Source: Lantana camara
Lineage: Eukaryota; Streptophyta; Magnoliopsida; Lamiales; Verbenaceae
Direction of reading: 5' to 3'
Length of the DNA: 64,000 nucleotides
Assembly: GCA_037501455.1 (NCBI GenBank)
Contig: CM074855.1
Location: 33,637,001-33,701,000, forward strand
Of the stretch, positions 10,483 to 20,856 are shown piece by piece. The position numbers and the translations under genes were made by a program. Position 1 is the first letter of the stretch, and the number at the start of each line of letters is the position of its first letter. The notes under the pieces are model-generated. The model was not told where the DNA came from. It ran no database searches and saw only the letters and a program-made list of their open reading frames with translations.

Positions 10483-10930
10483 CGTAGCACCCCTATACGT
10501 AGAGATACCACACCCCCGCACTATAGGCCGATCCACATATGAAATGGACAATCCGTACATGAACTAACCTATAGCGAACGGGTGACAAATAAAAGAAAGG
10601 ACGAGCTAGGTGGGACTATACTCCAAAGCAATACAAAACCAAGACGTAAAAGTTAAAAACGGAAGCATTAATGCATAAATACGTATAGGTACCATATTTA
10701 CATCAACGATATAAATACTAATAGATACCAACAGATATCAATACATTATCATCTCCTATATATCATACAAGCAAAATGTCCCCAAATATACCAAAACTAT
10801 AACGTACTAACTCAGGACATGACAAAAGCAAGATCATGGAAATGTGTAAAGTGCTAGACCCGGCTGGATGACAAGACACGACTCAGACTCCCGCCTAGCA
10901 CACGACCGCGACAACCTGAAAGGTGGGGTG

Positions 10931-10972
10931 TCAATCCATGGAAGACTGAGTGAGGGGCATAAATATATATTA
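10931..10972 (-). promoter_or_regulatory. element A left LTR: TATA run and TCAGTC hairpin
   Basis: In sense (minus) a TATA-like run (10961-10972) is followed by CCCCTCACTCAGTC and a stem at 10931-10949 with arms TCAGTC and GATTGA around TTCCATG. The C-to-T change in one arm (the right LTR has GACTGA) still pairs in RNA as a G-U wobble. Position and spacing suggest the transcript starts at or just before the hairpin. Confidence 0.6.
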
Positions 10973-11983
10973 GCGCAATTAACATGCAAGTTATAACCTC
11001 GGGTAAGGTTTTATAATTAAAAGTAATAAAGTTCATAATCACAGAAAACTCGCCCGAGATTACAACTACAAATATTAAGTACTTTAACCGTTTTCATGTT
11101 TCAATGCGTGCAATACGTGGCCCGGCGAGTGAGGGCAATCTCCAACCTTACTCCAACTGTGTACAATACATGCTTGCTTTATCTTTTAATAGGTGACCAT
11201 GCAATTAAGCTATCGTGCAGTCGTGCAGGTGTATTCAGGCAGAACAATCATACATGCAATCATGACAATAACCCGAGGACAATCCGTGGTGCCGGACCCG
11301 TCCCTAGTCTCCTTCTTCCTCCGGTGATGGTGGGATTACAAGGCCCCACCATCCAATCTCATTGAGCAGAGGGTACATGAATCCCTAAGCCCGGAGCTCC
11401 TTCCTCCACTAATCTCCTAGCGGATTCAGGGGTGACCCCAAATGTGGTGGGGATAGTGTTCGAGTTACCCGTCAGCCCATGCCTTCCCGGTTGGCTCAAC
11501 CCACTACCCTCGGGCCCAACGTGACATGCTTTACTCGCCAAAACACGATCAATCAATCAATCATGATACATGACTTGCTTGCAATTGTGTATAAGTTTAG
11601 AAAATATTAGAAATAAGTATATATATATACCTTTTGGCTTGAAATCCACATAAAGGTTATACGGGTTCTATATACTAACAGTTAAACCTCACCTTTACCG
11701 ACAAAAGACAAGTAGGGCACGGCCTACGGGGCTTGCTCCTCGTCCCTACGAAGCTGGTCTGTGTAAAATGGACGTGTACATGTGAGACTTGACTCTAAAT
11801 AGACCAAATATGACGAACGGCGAAAATGCAACGAGATGACGTGCAACATACAATGTAGCATAAAAACATCTTGTTTTGGCATGTAATCAGTCATATAATA
11901 GCAATTTGGGGTCAAAGAAATCATCGGATCATGGGGCTAAAAATGTGATTTTGTGCAGAAAGTTTTGTTCTGTTAGACGCACG

Positions 11984-12210
11984 GGAACGGCCGTTCCGGG
12001 TTCCCTTTGTAAATGGGAAGGGCCGTTCCCGTGGCCCTTCAAACGCGCCAACGTTTTTAAATTAAAAGCGCGCCTTTAGCTGGGAACGGCCCTTTCGGCA
12101 TCAAGGCCAAAATGGGAACGGCCGTTCCCAGGCTCGGCCGCCTAGTTTCATTTGAAAGAGTGGGAACGCCCGTTCCCTCAAGGCCTGGAGGCTGGGAACG
12201 GTCGTTCCCA
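11984..12210 (-). repeat. cluster of six GGGAAC-N4-GTTCCC hairpins in element A LTR
   Basis: Palindromes at 11984-11997 (centre GGCC), 12015-12030 (GGCC, one arm mismatch), about 12082-12098 (degenerate), 12113-12130 (GGCC, perfect 18 bp), 12162-12177 (GCCC) and 12193-12210 (GGTC). The arms are constant and the central four bases vary, so selection or copying seems to act on the paired arms. The same cluster is at 18042-18268 in the other LTR. Confidence 0.85.
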
Positions 12211-13116
12211 ATTTCTGCAACTGAAAGAAACAGAGCAGAAACAGGGGAAAGCCACAGGAAAGAACAACCAGCAACAAAGTTTCAATTCTAATTCCCAAAA
12301 GCTATTGTTTCTGGTACTACTCATGCATATATGTTCATAAAATGATAATATAACCCTTAAACACATAAAACATGGAAAACCATCAAGAATTCAAGATTTT
12401 ATGTTCAAGCTCATATGGATCATTCAAGCTCAAATTTTTCCAAAATTTCATGAATAAATCATGCCATAATCACATACTCATGCCTTGATCACCAAATAAT
12501 CCATTTAGCACATAACTCTCAAACCCTAACTAGTTCATATATAATCAAGAATCATGAATTCATGCAACAATCACCTTTGAAGAACAAGATATAAAGAAGA
12601 TGGATGATGATGATGACTAAGCTCCAATTCTTGGAATATTTCTTGAAAACTCTTGATGTAAGGAAGAAAATCTCTTCCTTATTTTTCCTTGAAGAAACCG
12701 AGAGCAAGAGAGTGGATAGGTTGGGAGAATTTGATGATAGAATGATCAAGGAAGCTCATGGAAGCAATATTATGTGATTCATGTCTTGGAAATGTGTGAA
12801 ATACCAACATTTGCTAATTAATCCTCCAAGAATTCAAGTCATGCAATTGAGGATATATGATTTTGAAATATGATCAATTAGGTCCTTGAAAGATCATGCA
12901 ATTAAGTCCCTAAAGGTTAGGAAGAAAATCAAGTAGGGAAAATTTCGTAATTAAATCATACTTGGTGAATATTTTACGAAATGAATATTTTCGAGTCATG
13001 AAAGAAATTCTCAATTTGATATAAATTCATAAAATTTCATGAAAGTATTATAAAATATAATTTATAAGATTATTTTAGACATAAGATATTAATAAATAAA
13101 AATCGGGGCGTTACAA

Positions 13117-13147
13117 TTCTCCCCCCCCCCCCCTCCCTCCCCCCCTT
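13117..13147 (-). promoter_or_regulatory. element A polypurine tract (very long G-run)
   Basis: In sense it reads as G7-A-G3-A-G13-AGAAT directly before TGTAACGCC, the LTR start. It is the plus-strand primer for reverse transcription. The four or more G-runs could form a G-quadruplex. Confidence 0.85.
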
Positions 13148-13151
13148 AAAA

Positions 13152-13170
13152 GGACCTGGTCCCCAGGTCC
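13152..13170 (-). repeat. hairpin next to the element A polypurine tract
   Basis: Perfect 8-bp arms GGACCTGG and CCAGGTCC around GGA (sense), followed by TTTTAAGGGGG. Element B has a different-sequence hairpin in the same place (54257-54274). Confidence 0.8.
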
Positions 13171-13202
13171 ACTGTCAAGTTTTAAAATAATGCGCAAGCC
13201 AT

Positions 13203-13331
13203 AAGAGAACCCCGTCTCTTGGACACGAAGGAAAGAACCCCGTCTTTCACAAGAAGTGAAAAACCCCGTTTCTCAGCAAGAAGTGAGAGAGCCCCGTCTC
13301 TCAACAGGAAATGAGAGAACCCCGTCTCTCA
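13203..13331 (-). repeat. array of five GAGAGACGGGGTTCTCTC-type hairpins, element A
   Basis: Units at 13203-13220, 13231-13248, about 13258-13274 (imperfect), 13284-13303 and 13312-13331. Sense consensus TGAGAGA-CGGGGT-TCTCTCA. In unit 2 both arms change together (GAAAGA with TCTTTC), which is a compensatory change. Lies about 35 bp upstream (sense) of the polypurine-tract hairpin. Not CRISPR: units are palindromic, spacers are short and unequal, and the context is a plant LTR element. Confidence 0.85.
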
Positions 13332-13548
13332 ACATGCACTAAAGTAGTTCAAGGAGTAGATTGTGAAAATAATGGCATGAATGTTACATAAACCAATGGA
13401 ATCATATCAATTTCATAAATATCATATAAACAAGTAAAACCATTTTAATCACATACTTACCACTCATAATTACCTAATTTTCAACGAACAAGAAATTAAA
13501 TACAATAACAATAAGATCTGTGATGCATGTGGTATGCATGGTTAAATA

Positions 13549-13561
13549 TACCGTTCACCGT
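13549..13561 (-). repeat. conserved block ACGGTGAACGGTA downstream of gag
   Basis: Sense ACGGTGAACGGTA just after the gag stop. The same 13 bases occur at 53791-53803 in element B, in both cases upstream of the GAGAGAC array. Marks homology of the two 3' internal regions. Confidence 0.65.
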
Positions 13562-13577
13562 TGGTTGTGTCATGCAC

Positions 13578-14330
13578 CTAATTAGTACCTTCTTCTTCCC
13601 GGACCAGATTCACATTTACATTTTGCACTCCCCTCTCATGAACACCTTCCCGTGCTTGCACAAGTAATCTTTCATCCCCGGTCGATTTCCCTCGTAGCCT
13701 TGAGCAAGTATCTATGTGATGCTCATCACTCCCACAGTAGAGACATAATCCCAACCGTCTCCTACAACCCTCATAAGCGTGGTTATCACGTCCACAATAA
13801 TCGCAAAGAAGTTTCCCGGAAGATGTTATTGAAGATGGGGTACGTGAAGCTCCCGAACTCGATCCAAGCGATTGTTTCTTTTTCTTTCGAGATCTTTCTT
13901 GAGGTGCCGGGGTATGATAAGAGATAGGTCGCTTTCCTTTGCAAAAAGGCTGTCCCGATTTGGAACCTGAAGCCTGCCCGGGGTGAGGATTAGACCTTCT
14001 TGCCTCTGACAAGGTGGTGTCTCGGACCTTTTCTTGGGAGCCACTTGAAGTTAGTTCCCACACTCTTTTGATTTTCTTGAGTTGTGACCCGGTGGGATCC
14101 CTATTTCTTTCAAAGGATCTTGAGGATGGTTGGTTCTGAAATTCCCTAAATGCTATCGAAATTTGACTCGGCTCTGATGATGAGACTCGTGGCGCTGAGG
14201 AAACATACTCTTTTATCTTCCGATCCACTAAACGAACCAAGGACTCGAAAAACTCCTGAGGTTGTACCGGAGGGGGTAAACGCGAGGAAACCCTAGGCAC
14301 TCGTTCATGATAAGGGCGATCTTGAGACAT
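13578..14330 (-). CDS. Gag-like protein with two CCHC zinc knuckles
   Basis: Open frame of 250 residues from ATG at 14330 to a stop at 13578. The N-terminal part (1-60) has an FFESLVRLVDRKIKEYV helix-like segment. The middle is rich in Ser, Pro and Arg. A basic KKKKQS stretch precedes two tandem zinc knuckles at about residues 176-205: CDYCGRDNHAYEGC and CLYCGSDEHHIDTC, both exact C-x2-C-x4-H-x4-C. Such knuckles bind RNA in nucleocapsid proteins. I see no classical retrotransposon capsid domain, so it may be a nucleocapsid-only or highly diverged Gag. The intact frame in a non-autonomous element suggests it is kept by selection, for example to package its own RNA. Confidence 0.85.
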   Translation of the reverse strand: MSQDRPYHERVPRVSSRLPPPVQPQEFFESLVRLVDRKIKEYVSSAPRVSSSEPSQISIAFREFQNQPSSRSFERNRDPTGSQLKKIKRVWELTSSGSQEKVRDTTLSEARRSNPHPGQASGSKSGQPFCKGKRPISYHTPAPQERSRKKKKQSLGSSSGASRTPSSITSSGKLLCDYCGRDNHAYEGCRRRLGLCLYCGSDEHHIDTCSRLRGKSTGDERLLVQAREGVHERGVQNVNVNLVREEEGTN

Positions 14331-16500
14331 CCTGTAATCAAGACACTAGATATGCATGTTGAATTAATATGTCAATGCACATAACATATTTAGAAGTAAT
14401 AATTCAACACATTGGGACAATTAAACTCAATCGGGGAAGTCACATATATGTAAAGAAATTTAAAATTAAAGTAGCATATGATGCACGTGCTTATGGATGC
14501 ATTGAACCTGTCACCGGAGTAATGGAAAATTTTATCTCAGCACGTAATTCCTTGTTTGTTGACTTATAAGCTTGTCTTGAACTGGTAATCATTTCATGTT
14601 TTCCCCATGGTCTTCTATTCTTCAGATTTATCTAACATCCACTTGAACACTCCCACGGCTCGGTATTATGATTTCTGAAACCCGAAGTCTTTTATGCTCA
14701 GGGAATTAGCATCTAGCTTAGTCTTTAATAATTACTCCCCAATCGTTGCCCGAATCCTTTCTCGTGGCTGTCACTTTTGATTAAAACCTTCTTGTTTACT
14801 CGTTAGGAGTTTGAGTAGTTAAGTGAACTCTCCTTCCAATTGTTTATACTTGATCGTCCAAAATCCACCCAGCAATTCTTTGCCTTTCTTTATCGTTTCC
14901 ATTTGTTACTTCAGGTCTTTTAACGTGACCTCACAACATGACAATTCAGCTTGGATCTAGAAATACCCAACTAGATAAGATCTTTAACATGGTTGTCTTT
15001 CAACTTCATATCCATTGGCATGCTGAGCTTCCTTTAACCTTTTCTTAATTGAAATCCCAAACTATACTATTTCCCATCTCTTCTCTCACTTTGTTTCCAT
15101 GAAAGTTAATCTTTATTGCTTATTACCATAATTACCTCCTTGATAGAATTTCCTTGCAAAACCTTGTGTAACCGTCTGCTTCCCAAATAAAACTCTCGAA
15201 TTCCGATTCGGCTCCACTTATGGAATTAACTTCCGTACTCCTCTTGAGCAATAAGTCCCCAGTTAGTATCCTGATTTCCCCCAAGTTGCCACCATGATTG
15301 AAATCCTTTAAATCTAATCTTTATGAATTGAAGAAATTGTAGGACTTATCTTCTTCCTTGCCTACACTTTTGAACATATAATTTCCTTTCCCTTTTTTTT
15401 TTTTTTTTTTTTTCATCATTCCTTGCTGTTTCCATTTGTTACAATATTCCACCTTTCCCACTTTGCACACTTAATAAGATAGCTCGACTTGATTTCGGAA
15501 TAATGGCCTCAATCCACCCGACTATAGAATCTCTAGCATCCTAGTCTTCCCGTGAATGAATTGTCCAATTCTCCCAATTCAATCGGAATTATTGAAATTG
15601 TTTTCTTTTCTTGCTTAAATCTTGTTTCCAACTAACCGAATTCCTTACTTAGCTATTCTTCCGATTCCTGAATACTTAATTTCCCCAATTCTTCAACTTG
15701 CTACTCATGTCTTCCCGTTCAACCCCATCAGAGTCGCCAATCTTTAAAGCCATTCCCCAAGAGTACCTTTCCCTTATTAGTAGAACTCCCGATTTAAGCA
15801 TCTCCGAAATTTTCTTCTTTTTCTTTTTCAACCTCTCGAATTAATCTCCAACGGTAATCCAGGTATTCTCTCAACACGATAATTTAACTTGAATCGGAAA
15901 ATAAACCCGTCTTACCCGAATGTAGAATCCCGAGCATGTTGGTTTTCCATAACGGGTTATTCGCTCTTTCTAGCTATCGTGTTAGGAATTTGAATCCAAT
16001 TGATTTGAACCCAAATGTAATTCCCAAACTTATGCTTCGATCGGAGATACTTAATTGACTTTCCTTCCACGCCCTGATTTTGACCTCAACTTACACACCC
16101 TTCTCAAATCCTATAGTAGCCTAAATTTCCCGAGCAATTGGGCCGTGGTTTGATATCATTTCCACAACCTGTAACTCACAACCTTCTTTGAAATAAATGC
16201 ATATGGGTAAGGCGTGCTCATGTCACATAATGATCACATAATTAATGCTCACGACGAAAATTTAATATAAATGCAACAGGTAATTTATCAATGTTTAAAA
16301 TAAAACACGTTAAGCACATAATTTCAAATAATTCAAGATCAGTTAATTAACAATAAATAGCGGAAATCAATGTAAGGCACAGGTTATCAAGTAATCTAAT
16401 TGATTCAGAGAATTCAAATAGATTCAAATAATATGCAAGACTCCCAATTAACAATTAATTCCTATGTCGTTCGACCTAGACTCGACACGACACGACACGA
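14331..16500 (-). other. element A internal non-coding region
   Basis: About 2.2 kb between the primer-binding site and gag with no long open frame. The sense strand is strongly purine-rich (plus strand pyrimidine-rich, with a T-run near 15390-15413). No pol remnants recognised. Probably leader or stuffer sequence as in LARDs. Confidence 0.7.
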
Positions 16501-16521
16501 GAACCTCGGTTTTGCAACCGG

Positions 16522-16533
16522 GCTCTGATACCA
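16522..16533 (-). promoter_or_regulatory. element A primer-binding site (initiator Met tRNA)
   Basis: Sense TGGTATCAGAGC, exactly complementary to the 3' end of plant initiator-Met tRNA. It lies seven bases inside the right (5' in sense) LTR and is followed by CCGGTTGCAAAACCG, as in element B. Confidence 0.93.
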
Positions 16534-16988
16534 CCTTAGATGTAGCACCCCTATACGTAGAGATACCACACCCCCGCACTATAGGCCGATCCACATACGA
16601 AATGGACAATCCGTACATGAACTGACCTATAGCGAACGGGTGACAAATAAAAGAAAGGACGAGCTAGGCGGGACTATACTCCAAAGCAATACAAAACCAA
16701 GACGTAAAAGTTAAAAATGGAAGCATTAATGCATAAATACGTATAGGTACCATATTTACATCAACGATATAAATACTAATAGATACCAACAGATATCAAT
16801 ACATTATCATCTCCTATATATCATACAAGCAAAATGTCCCCAAATATACCAAAACTATAACGTACTAACTCAGGACATGACAAAAGCAAGATCATGGAAA
16901 TGTGTGAAGTGCTAGACCCGGCTGGATGACAAGACACGACTCAGACTCCCGCCTAGCACACGACCGCGACAACCTGAAAGGTGGGGTG

Positions 16989-17030
16989 TCAGTCCATGGA
17001 AGACTGAGTGAGGGGCATAAATATATATTA
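16989..17030 (-). promoter_or_regulatory. element A right LTR: TATA run and TCAGTC hairpin
   Basis: Perfect TCAGTC-TTCCATG-GACTGA stem at 16989-17007 (sense) with a TATA-like run at about 17019-17030 upstream. As the 5' LTR in sense, this is the copy that would drive genomic RNA. Confidence 0.6.
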
Positions 17031-18041
17031 GCGCAATTAACATGCAAGTTATAACCTCGGGTAAGGTTTTATAATTAAACGTAATATAAGTTCATAATCA
17101 CAGAAAACTCGCCCGAGATTACAACTACCAATATTAAGTACTTTAACCGTTTTCATGTTTCAATGCGTGCAATACGTGGCCCGGCGAGTGAGGGCAATCT
17201 CCAACCTTACTCCAACTGTGTACAATACATGCTTGCTTTATCTTTTAATAGGTGACCATGCAATTAAGCTATCGTGCAGTCGTGCAGGTGTATTCAGGCA
17301 GAACAATCAATACATGCAATCATGACAATAACCCAAGGACAATCCGTGGTGCCGGACCCGTCCCCAGTCTCCTTCTTCCTCCGGTGATGGTGGGATTACA
17401 AGGCCCCACCATCCAATCTCATTGAGCAGAGGGTACATGAATCCCTAAGCCCGGAGCTCCTTCCTCCACTAATCTCCTAGCGGATTCAGGGGTGACCCCA
17501 AATGTGGTGAAGATAGTATTCGAGTTACCCGTCAGCCCATGCCTTCCCGATTGGCTCAACCCACTACCCTCGGGCCCAACGTGACATGCTTTACTCGCCA
17601 AAACACGATCAATCAATTAATCATGATACATCACTTGCTTGCAATTGTATATAAGTTTAGAAAATATTAGAAATAAGTATATATATACCTTTTGGCTTGA
17701 AATCCACATAAAGGTTATACGGGTTCTATTTACTAACAGTTAAACCTGACCTTTACCGACAAAAGACAAGTAGGGCACGGCCTACGGGGCTTGCTCCTCG
17801 TCCCTATGAAGCTGGTCTGTGCAAAATGGACGTGTACACGTGAGACTTGACTCTAAATAGACCAAATATGACGAACGGCGAAAATGCAACGAGATGACGT
17901 GTAATATACAATGTAGCATAAAAACATCTTGTTTTGGCATGTAATCAATCATATAATAGCAATTCGGGGTCAAAGAAATCATCGGATCATGGGGCTAAAA
18001 ATGTAATTTTGTGCAGAAAGTTTTGTTCTGTTAGACCCACG

Positions 18042-18268
18042 GGAACGGCCGTTCCGGGTTCCCTTTGTAAATGGGAAGGGCCGTTCCCGTGGCCCTTCAA
18101 ACGCGCCAACGTTTTTAAATTAAAAGCGCTCCTTTAGCTGGGAACGGCCCTTCCGGCATCAAGGCCAAAATGGGAACGGCCGTTCCCAGGCTCGGCCGCC
18201 TAGTTTCATTTGAAAGAGTGGGAACGCCCGTTCCCTCAAGGCCTGGAGGCTGGGAACGGTCGTTCCCA
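18042..18268 (-). repeat. GGGAAC-N4-GTTCCC hairpin cluster, second LTR copy
   Basis: Same six palindromes as 11984-12210. The last, at 18251-18268, is the perfect TGGGAAC-GGTC-GTTCCCA. Confidence 0.85.
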
Positions 18269-19178
18269 GTTTCTGCTACTGAAAGAAACAGTGCAGAAAC
18301 AGGGGAAAGCCACGGGAAAGAACAACCAGCAACAAAGTTCCAATTTTAATTCCCAAAAGCTATTGTTTCTGGTACTACTCATGCATATGTGTTCATAAAA
18401 TGATAATATAACCCTTAAACACATAAAACATGGAAAACCATCAAGAATTCAAGATTTTATGTTCAAGCTCATATGGATCATTCAAGCTCAAATTTTTCCA
18501 AAATTTCATGAATAAATCATGCCATAATCACATACTCATGCCTTGATCACCAAATAATCCATTTAGCACATAACTCTCAAACCCTAGCTAGTTCATATAT
18601 AATCAAGAATCATGAATTCATGCAACAATCACCTTTGAAGAACAAGAAATAAATAAGATGGATGATGATGATGACTAAGCTCCAATTCTTGGAATATTTC
18701 TTGAAAACTCTTGATGTAAGGAAGAAAATCTCTTCCTTATTTTTCCTTGAAGAAACCGAGACCAAGAGAGTGGATAGGTTGGGAGAATTTGATGATAGAA
18801 TGATCAAGGAAGATCATGGAAGCAATATTACGTGATTCATGTCTTGGAAATGTGTGAAATACCAACATTTGCTAATTAATCCTCCAAGAACTCAAGTCAT
18901 GCAATTGAGGATATATGATTTTGAAAGATGTTCAATTAGGTCCTTGAAAGATCATGCAATTAAGTCCCTAAAGGTTAGGAAGAAAATCAAGTAGGGATAA
19001 TTTCGTAATTAAATCATACTCGGTGAATATTTTACGAAATAAATATTTTAGAGTCATGAAAGAAATTCTCAATTTGATATAAATTCATAAAATTTCATGA
19101 AAGTATTATAAAATATAATTTATAAGATTATTTTAAACATAAGATATTAATAAATAAAAATCGGGGCGTTACAATGCA

Positions 19179-19631
19179 GGCTTGGCAGATTACTATGGTT
19201 AGAAATAAGCTGGAGTGCAAGCTCACTAAGGACAAGGTTGAGCTATCACAACATGGTAGGGCAGGTAAGTCAAAGTGGCCGACCTCAACAGCAGGTTTTC
19301 TTGAGGACATTTATGAGGCTATTATTAAATATTCTGTTAAGATTGTGCATGATAGTAATTATTTTCTCATGAACATTATTATACATGGTCATGAATACAA
19401 AGATAATACTCACAAGACTGGGCTGAGGAATGGTCTGTTTTTCTTGCAGAATGGGGAACAGATTGGTGAGAGCAATATGGAATGGATTGATGATGACAAT
19501 TTTTCCCTCATGGGGATAGCATGTAACTATGGAATTGACAGCCTGGTACAAACTGCCATTCTTAAAACGAACACCAGACATGATAATCCCAAGGACGCCA
19601 GGACAGGTGTAGAGGTCAATGGTTGCCAGAT
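19179..19631 (+). CDS. unrecognised open frame, segment 2 (between element A and MULE)
   Basis: Continues segment 1 in frame after the ATGCA duplication and runs open up to the MULE insertion point. Contains mixed charged and aromatic sequence with no motif I recognise. An exact donor consensus (CAG|GTAAGT near 19264) and an acceptor-like TTTTTCTTGCAG ending near 19450 occur inside it, so the host locus may have been spliced, although the frame is open through the potential intron. Confidence 0.4.
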
Positions 19632-19755
19632 GGGAAAATTACAAAAACGGTATACCATCTCGGGCCATTTTGCAATTTTGGTACAAAATGTTTTCTTGCG
19701 ACATTAAAACCTCACAGCTCCAAAAATTTTGCAAAATCATGCAAACTTTCGCCAG
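19632..19755. repeat. MULE left terminal inverted repeat
   Basis: Pairs with 24256-24379. Similarity ends after TTTCGCCAG; the outer 30 bp are almost identical in both copies. Confidence 0.9.
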
Positions 19756-20041
19756 AGCTGAAAAATCGGACGGAAAGCTGACATGGCATCCCATGTGGCC
19801 AGAATGTTTAGAATGTGGCAAAACCATTGTGGACACGTCACAAACCACTGCACACATGGATTTTAATATCAATTAAAAAAGAAAAAAGAAAAGCATTTTG
19901 GGGGGAAAATTCCCCTTCCATTCCCATCCCATCGACTGCATATATTAAAGTACATCTCTCACCCCTAAATTTCCTTACATGTTGGGAAGAAATTTTATTC
20001 ACATCTTTAGAACCATAGCTACATCCCCTCTTTATACTTTC

Positions 20042-20497
20042 ATGACCTCTTCAAGCACAACTGCCCAAGACTGCTACCAAGCTCATGGAAGAGTTTCATG
20101 CTACTGTGGGGAGGAAGCTGCTATGCGGGCTGCTTGGAGAGGAGAACACCTAGGACGTCGTTTCTTGGGATGCCGATCTCAGGTAATTTTTTGGTTGCAA
20201 GAACATTGTCTACAAAATTGTATTAAGGAATTCATACTCATGGAAAATATTGTTTCTTTTTTCCGTTATATTCTTTAGGTTTGCAAATTTTTTTGTTGGT
20301 TTGACCAACCCATGTGCGAGAGATCGAAGATTATCATACCGGGATTGTTGAAGAAAATCAACAAACTTGAGGAAGATGTTGAGAAGATGGTTGTGTGTCT
20401 TGCAGAGGCGACGAAGAAAATGGAGAGACAAGAACATTGTTTGAAGGCAGCCGTTATTGTTCTGTGTATCGTGGTTGGAATCCTGTTCTGTAGATGA
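20042..20497 (+). CDS. GRF-type zinc-finger membrane protein carried in the MULE
   Basis: Two exons: 20042-20182 (47 codons) and 20279-20497, joined across a GT...AG intron (donor CAG|GTAATT, acceptor TTCTTTAG), giving 119 residues. The GRF zinc finger spans about residues 19-60: CYCGEEA, then GRRFLGC, then VCKFFCWFDQPMC, the usual Cys ligands with the G-R-R/K-F signature. A charged helix (KKINKLEEDVEKM, coiled-coil-like) and a C-terminal hydrophobic segment (AVIVLCIVVGILF) follow. This layout matches the plant family of small GRF-domain proteins, often annotated At4g04775-like. GRF fingers bind nucleic acid in other proteins; the role here is unknown. Intact frame and splice sites contrast with the broken transposase. 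Confidence 0.8.
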
Positions 20498-20856
20498 ATG
20501 CAGGTGTCATTGTTGTTGTTTTTGTTATTAATGGAGGACCTGTGTTTTTAATCCTTTTTTATCAATGAAATTATGGTTCTCTAGTAATTGCATTTGTACA
20601 TTCCTCCTTTGATCTTAGCTTTTGGGGATTCTGGATGAAACAATATCAAAGGAAATGGCAATACTAAAATGTAACTAACAATGCATTCATAGTAGGCAAA
20701 TATATCCAAAGTGTTTCAAAAGGTACATACCAAAAGATGCAGCAAAAGTGCATATTCTAACGTTTTCAGTCATCAAAAGTGCCTAGTTAACTATACATAA
20801 CATCCACGACATAGGAAACATTCAAAGATAATCCACAGAACATATAATCTACATCA

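Larger units (their letters stand above)
10483..13115 (-). repeat. element A left LTR (3' LTR in sense)
   Basis: On the plus strand it begins CGTAGCACCCC (the right LTR has TGTAGC, so the first T has become C) and ends GGGGCGTTACA. It contains the TATA plus hairpin module, the conserved block at 11785-11818 and the GGGAAC hairpin cluster at 11984-12210. The small open frames in it recur at the same relative places in the right LTR only because LTRs are duplicates. Confidence 0.95.
10483..19173 (-). mobile_element. element A: non-autonomous LTR retrotransposon with gag-like gene only (TR-GAG type)
   Basis: Two 2633-bp LTRs (10483-13115, 16541-19173) of the same length and near-identical sequence bound a 3.4-kb interior. 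Perfect ATGCA duplications flank it. Sense is the minus strand: the iMet-tRNA primer-binding site lies beside the right LTR and the polypurine tract beside the left. The only coding region is a zinc-knuckle protein (13578-14330); no protease, RT, RNase H or integrase can be seen. Known LARD and TR-GAG elements have this design and depend on enzymes from an autonomous relative. Near-identical LTRs indicate a fairly recent insertion. Confidence 0.93.
16541..19173 (-). repeat. element A right LTR (5' LTR in sense)
   Basis: TGTAGCACCCC ... GGGGCGTTACA on the plus strand, 2633 bp, matching the left LTR with scattered point differences and small compensating indels. Contains the TATA and TCAGTC hairpin module at 16989-17030, the conserved block at 17843-17876 and the GGGAAC cluster at 18042-18268. 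Confidence 0.95.

Noticed and set aside
11359..18424. Paired small frames in 10483-13115 and 16541-19173
   Set aside because: Same explanation: duplicate LTRs of element A.
19632..19755. Treating 19174-19707 as one gene extending into the MULE
   Set aside because: The last ~25 codons lie in the MULE inverted repeat; the true continuation is beyond the element at 24390.
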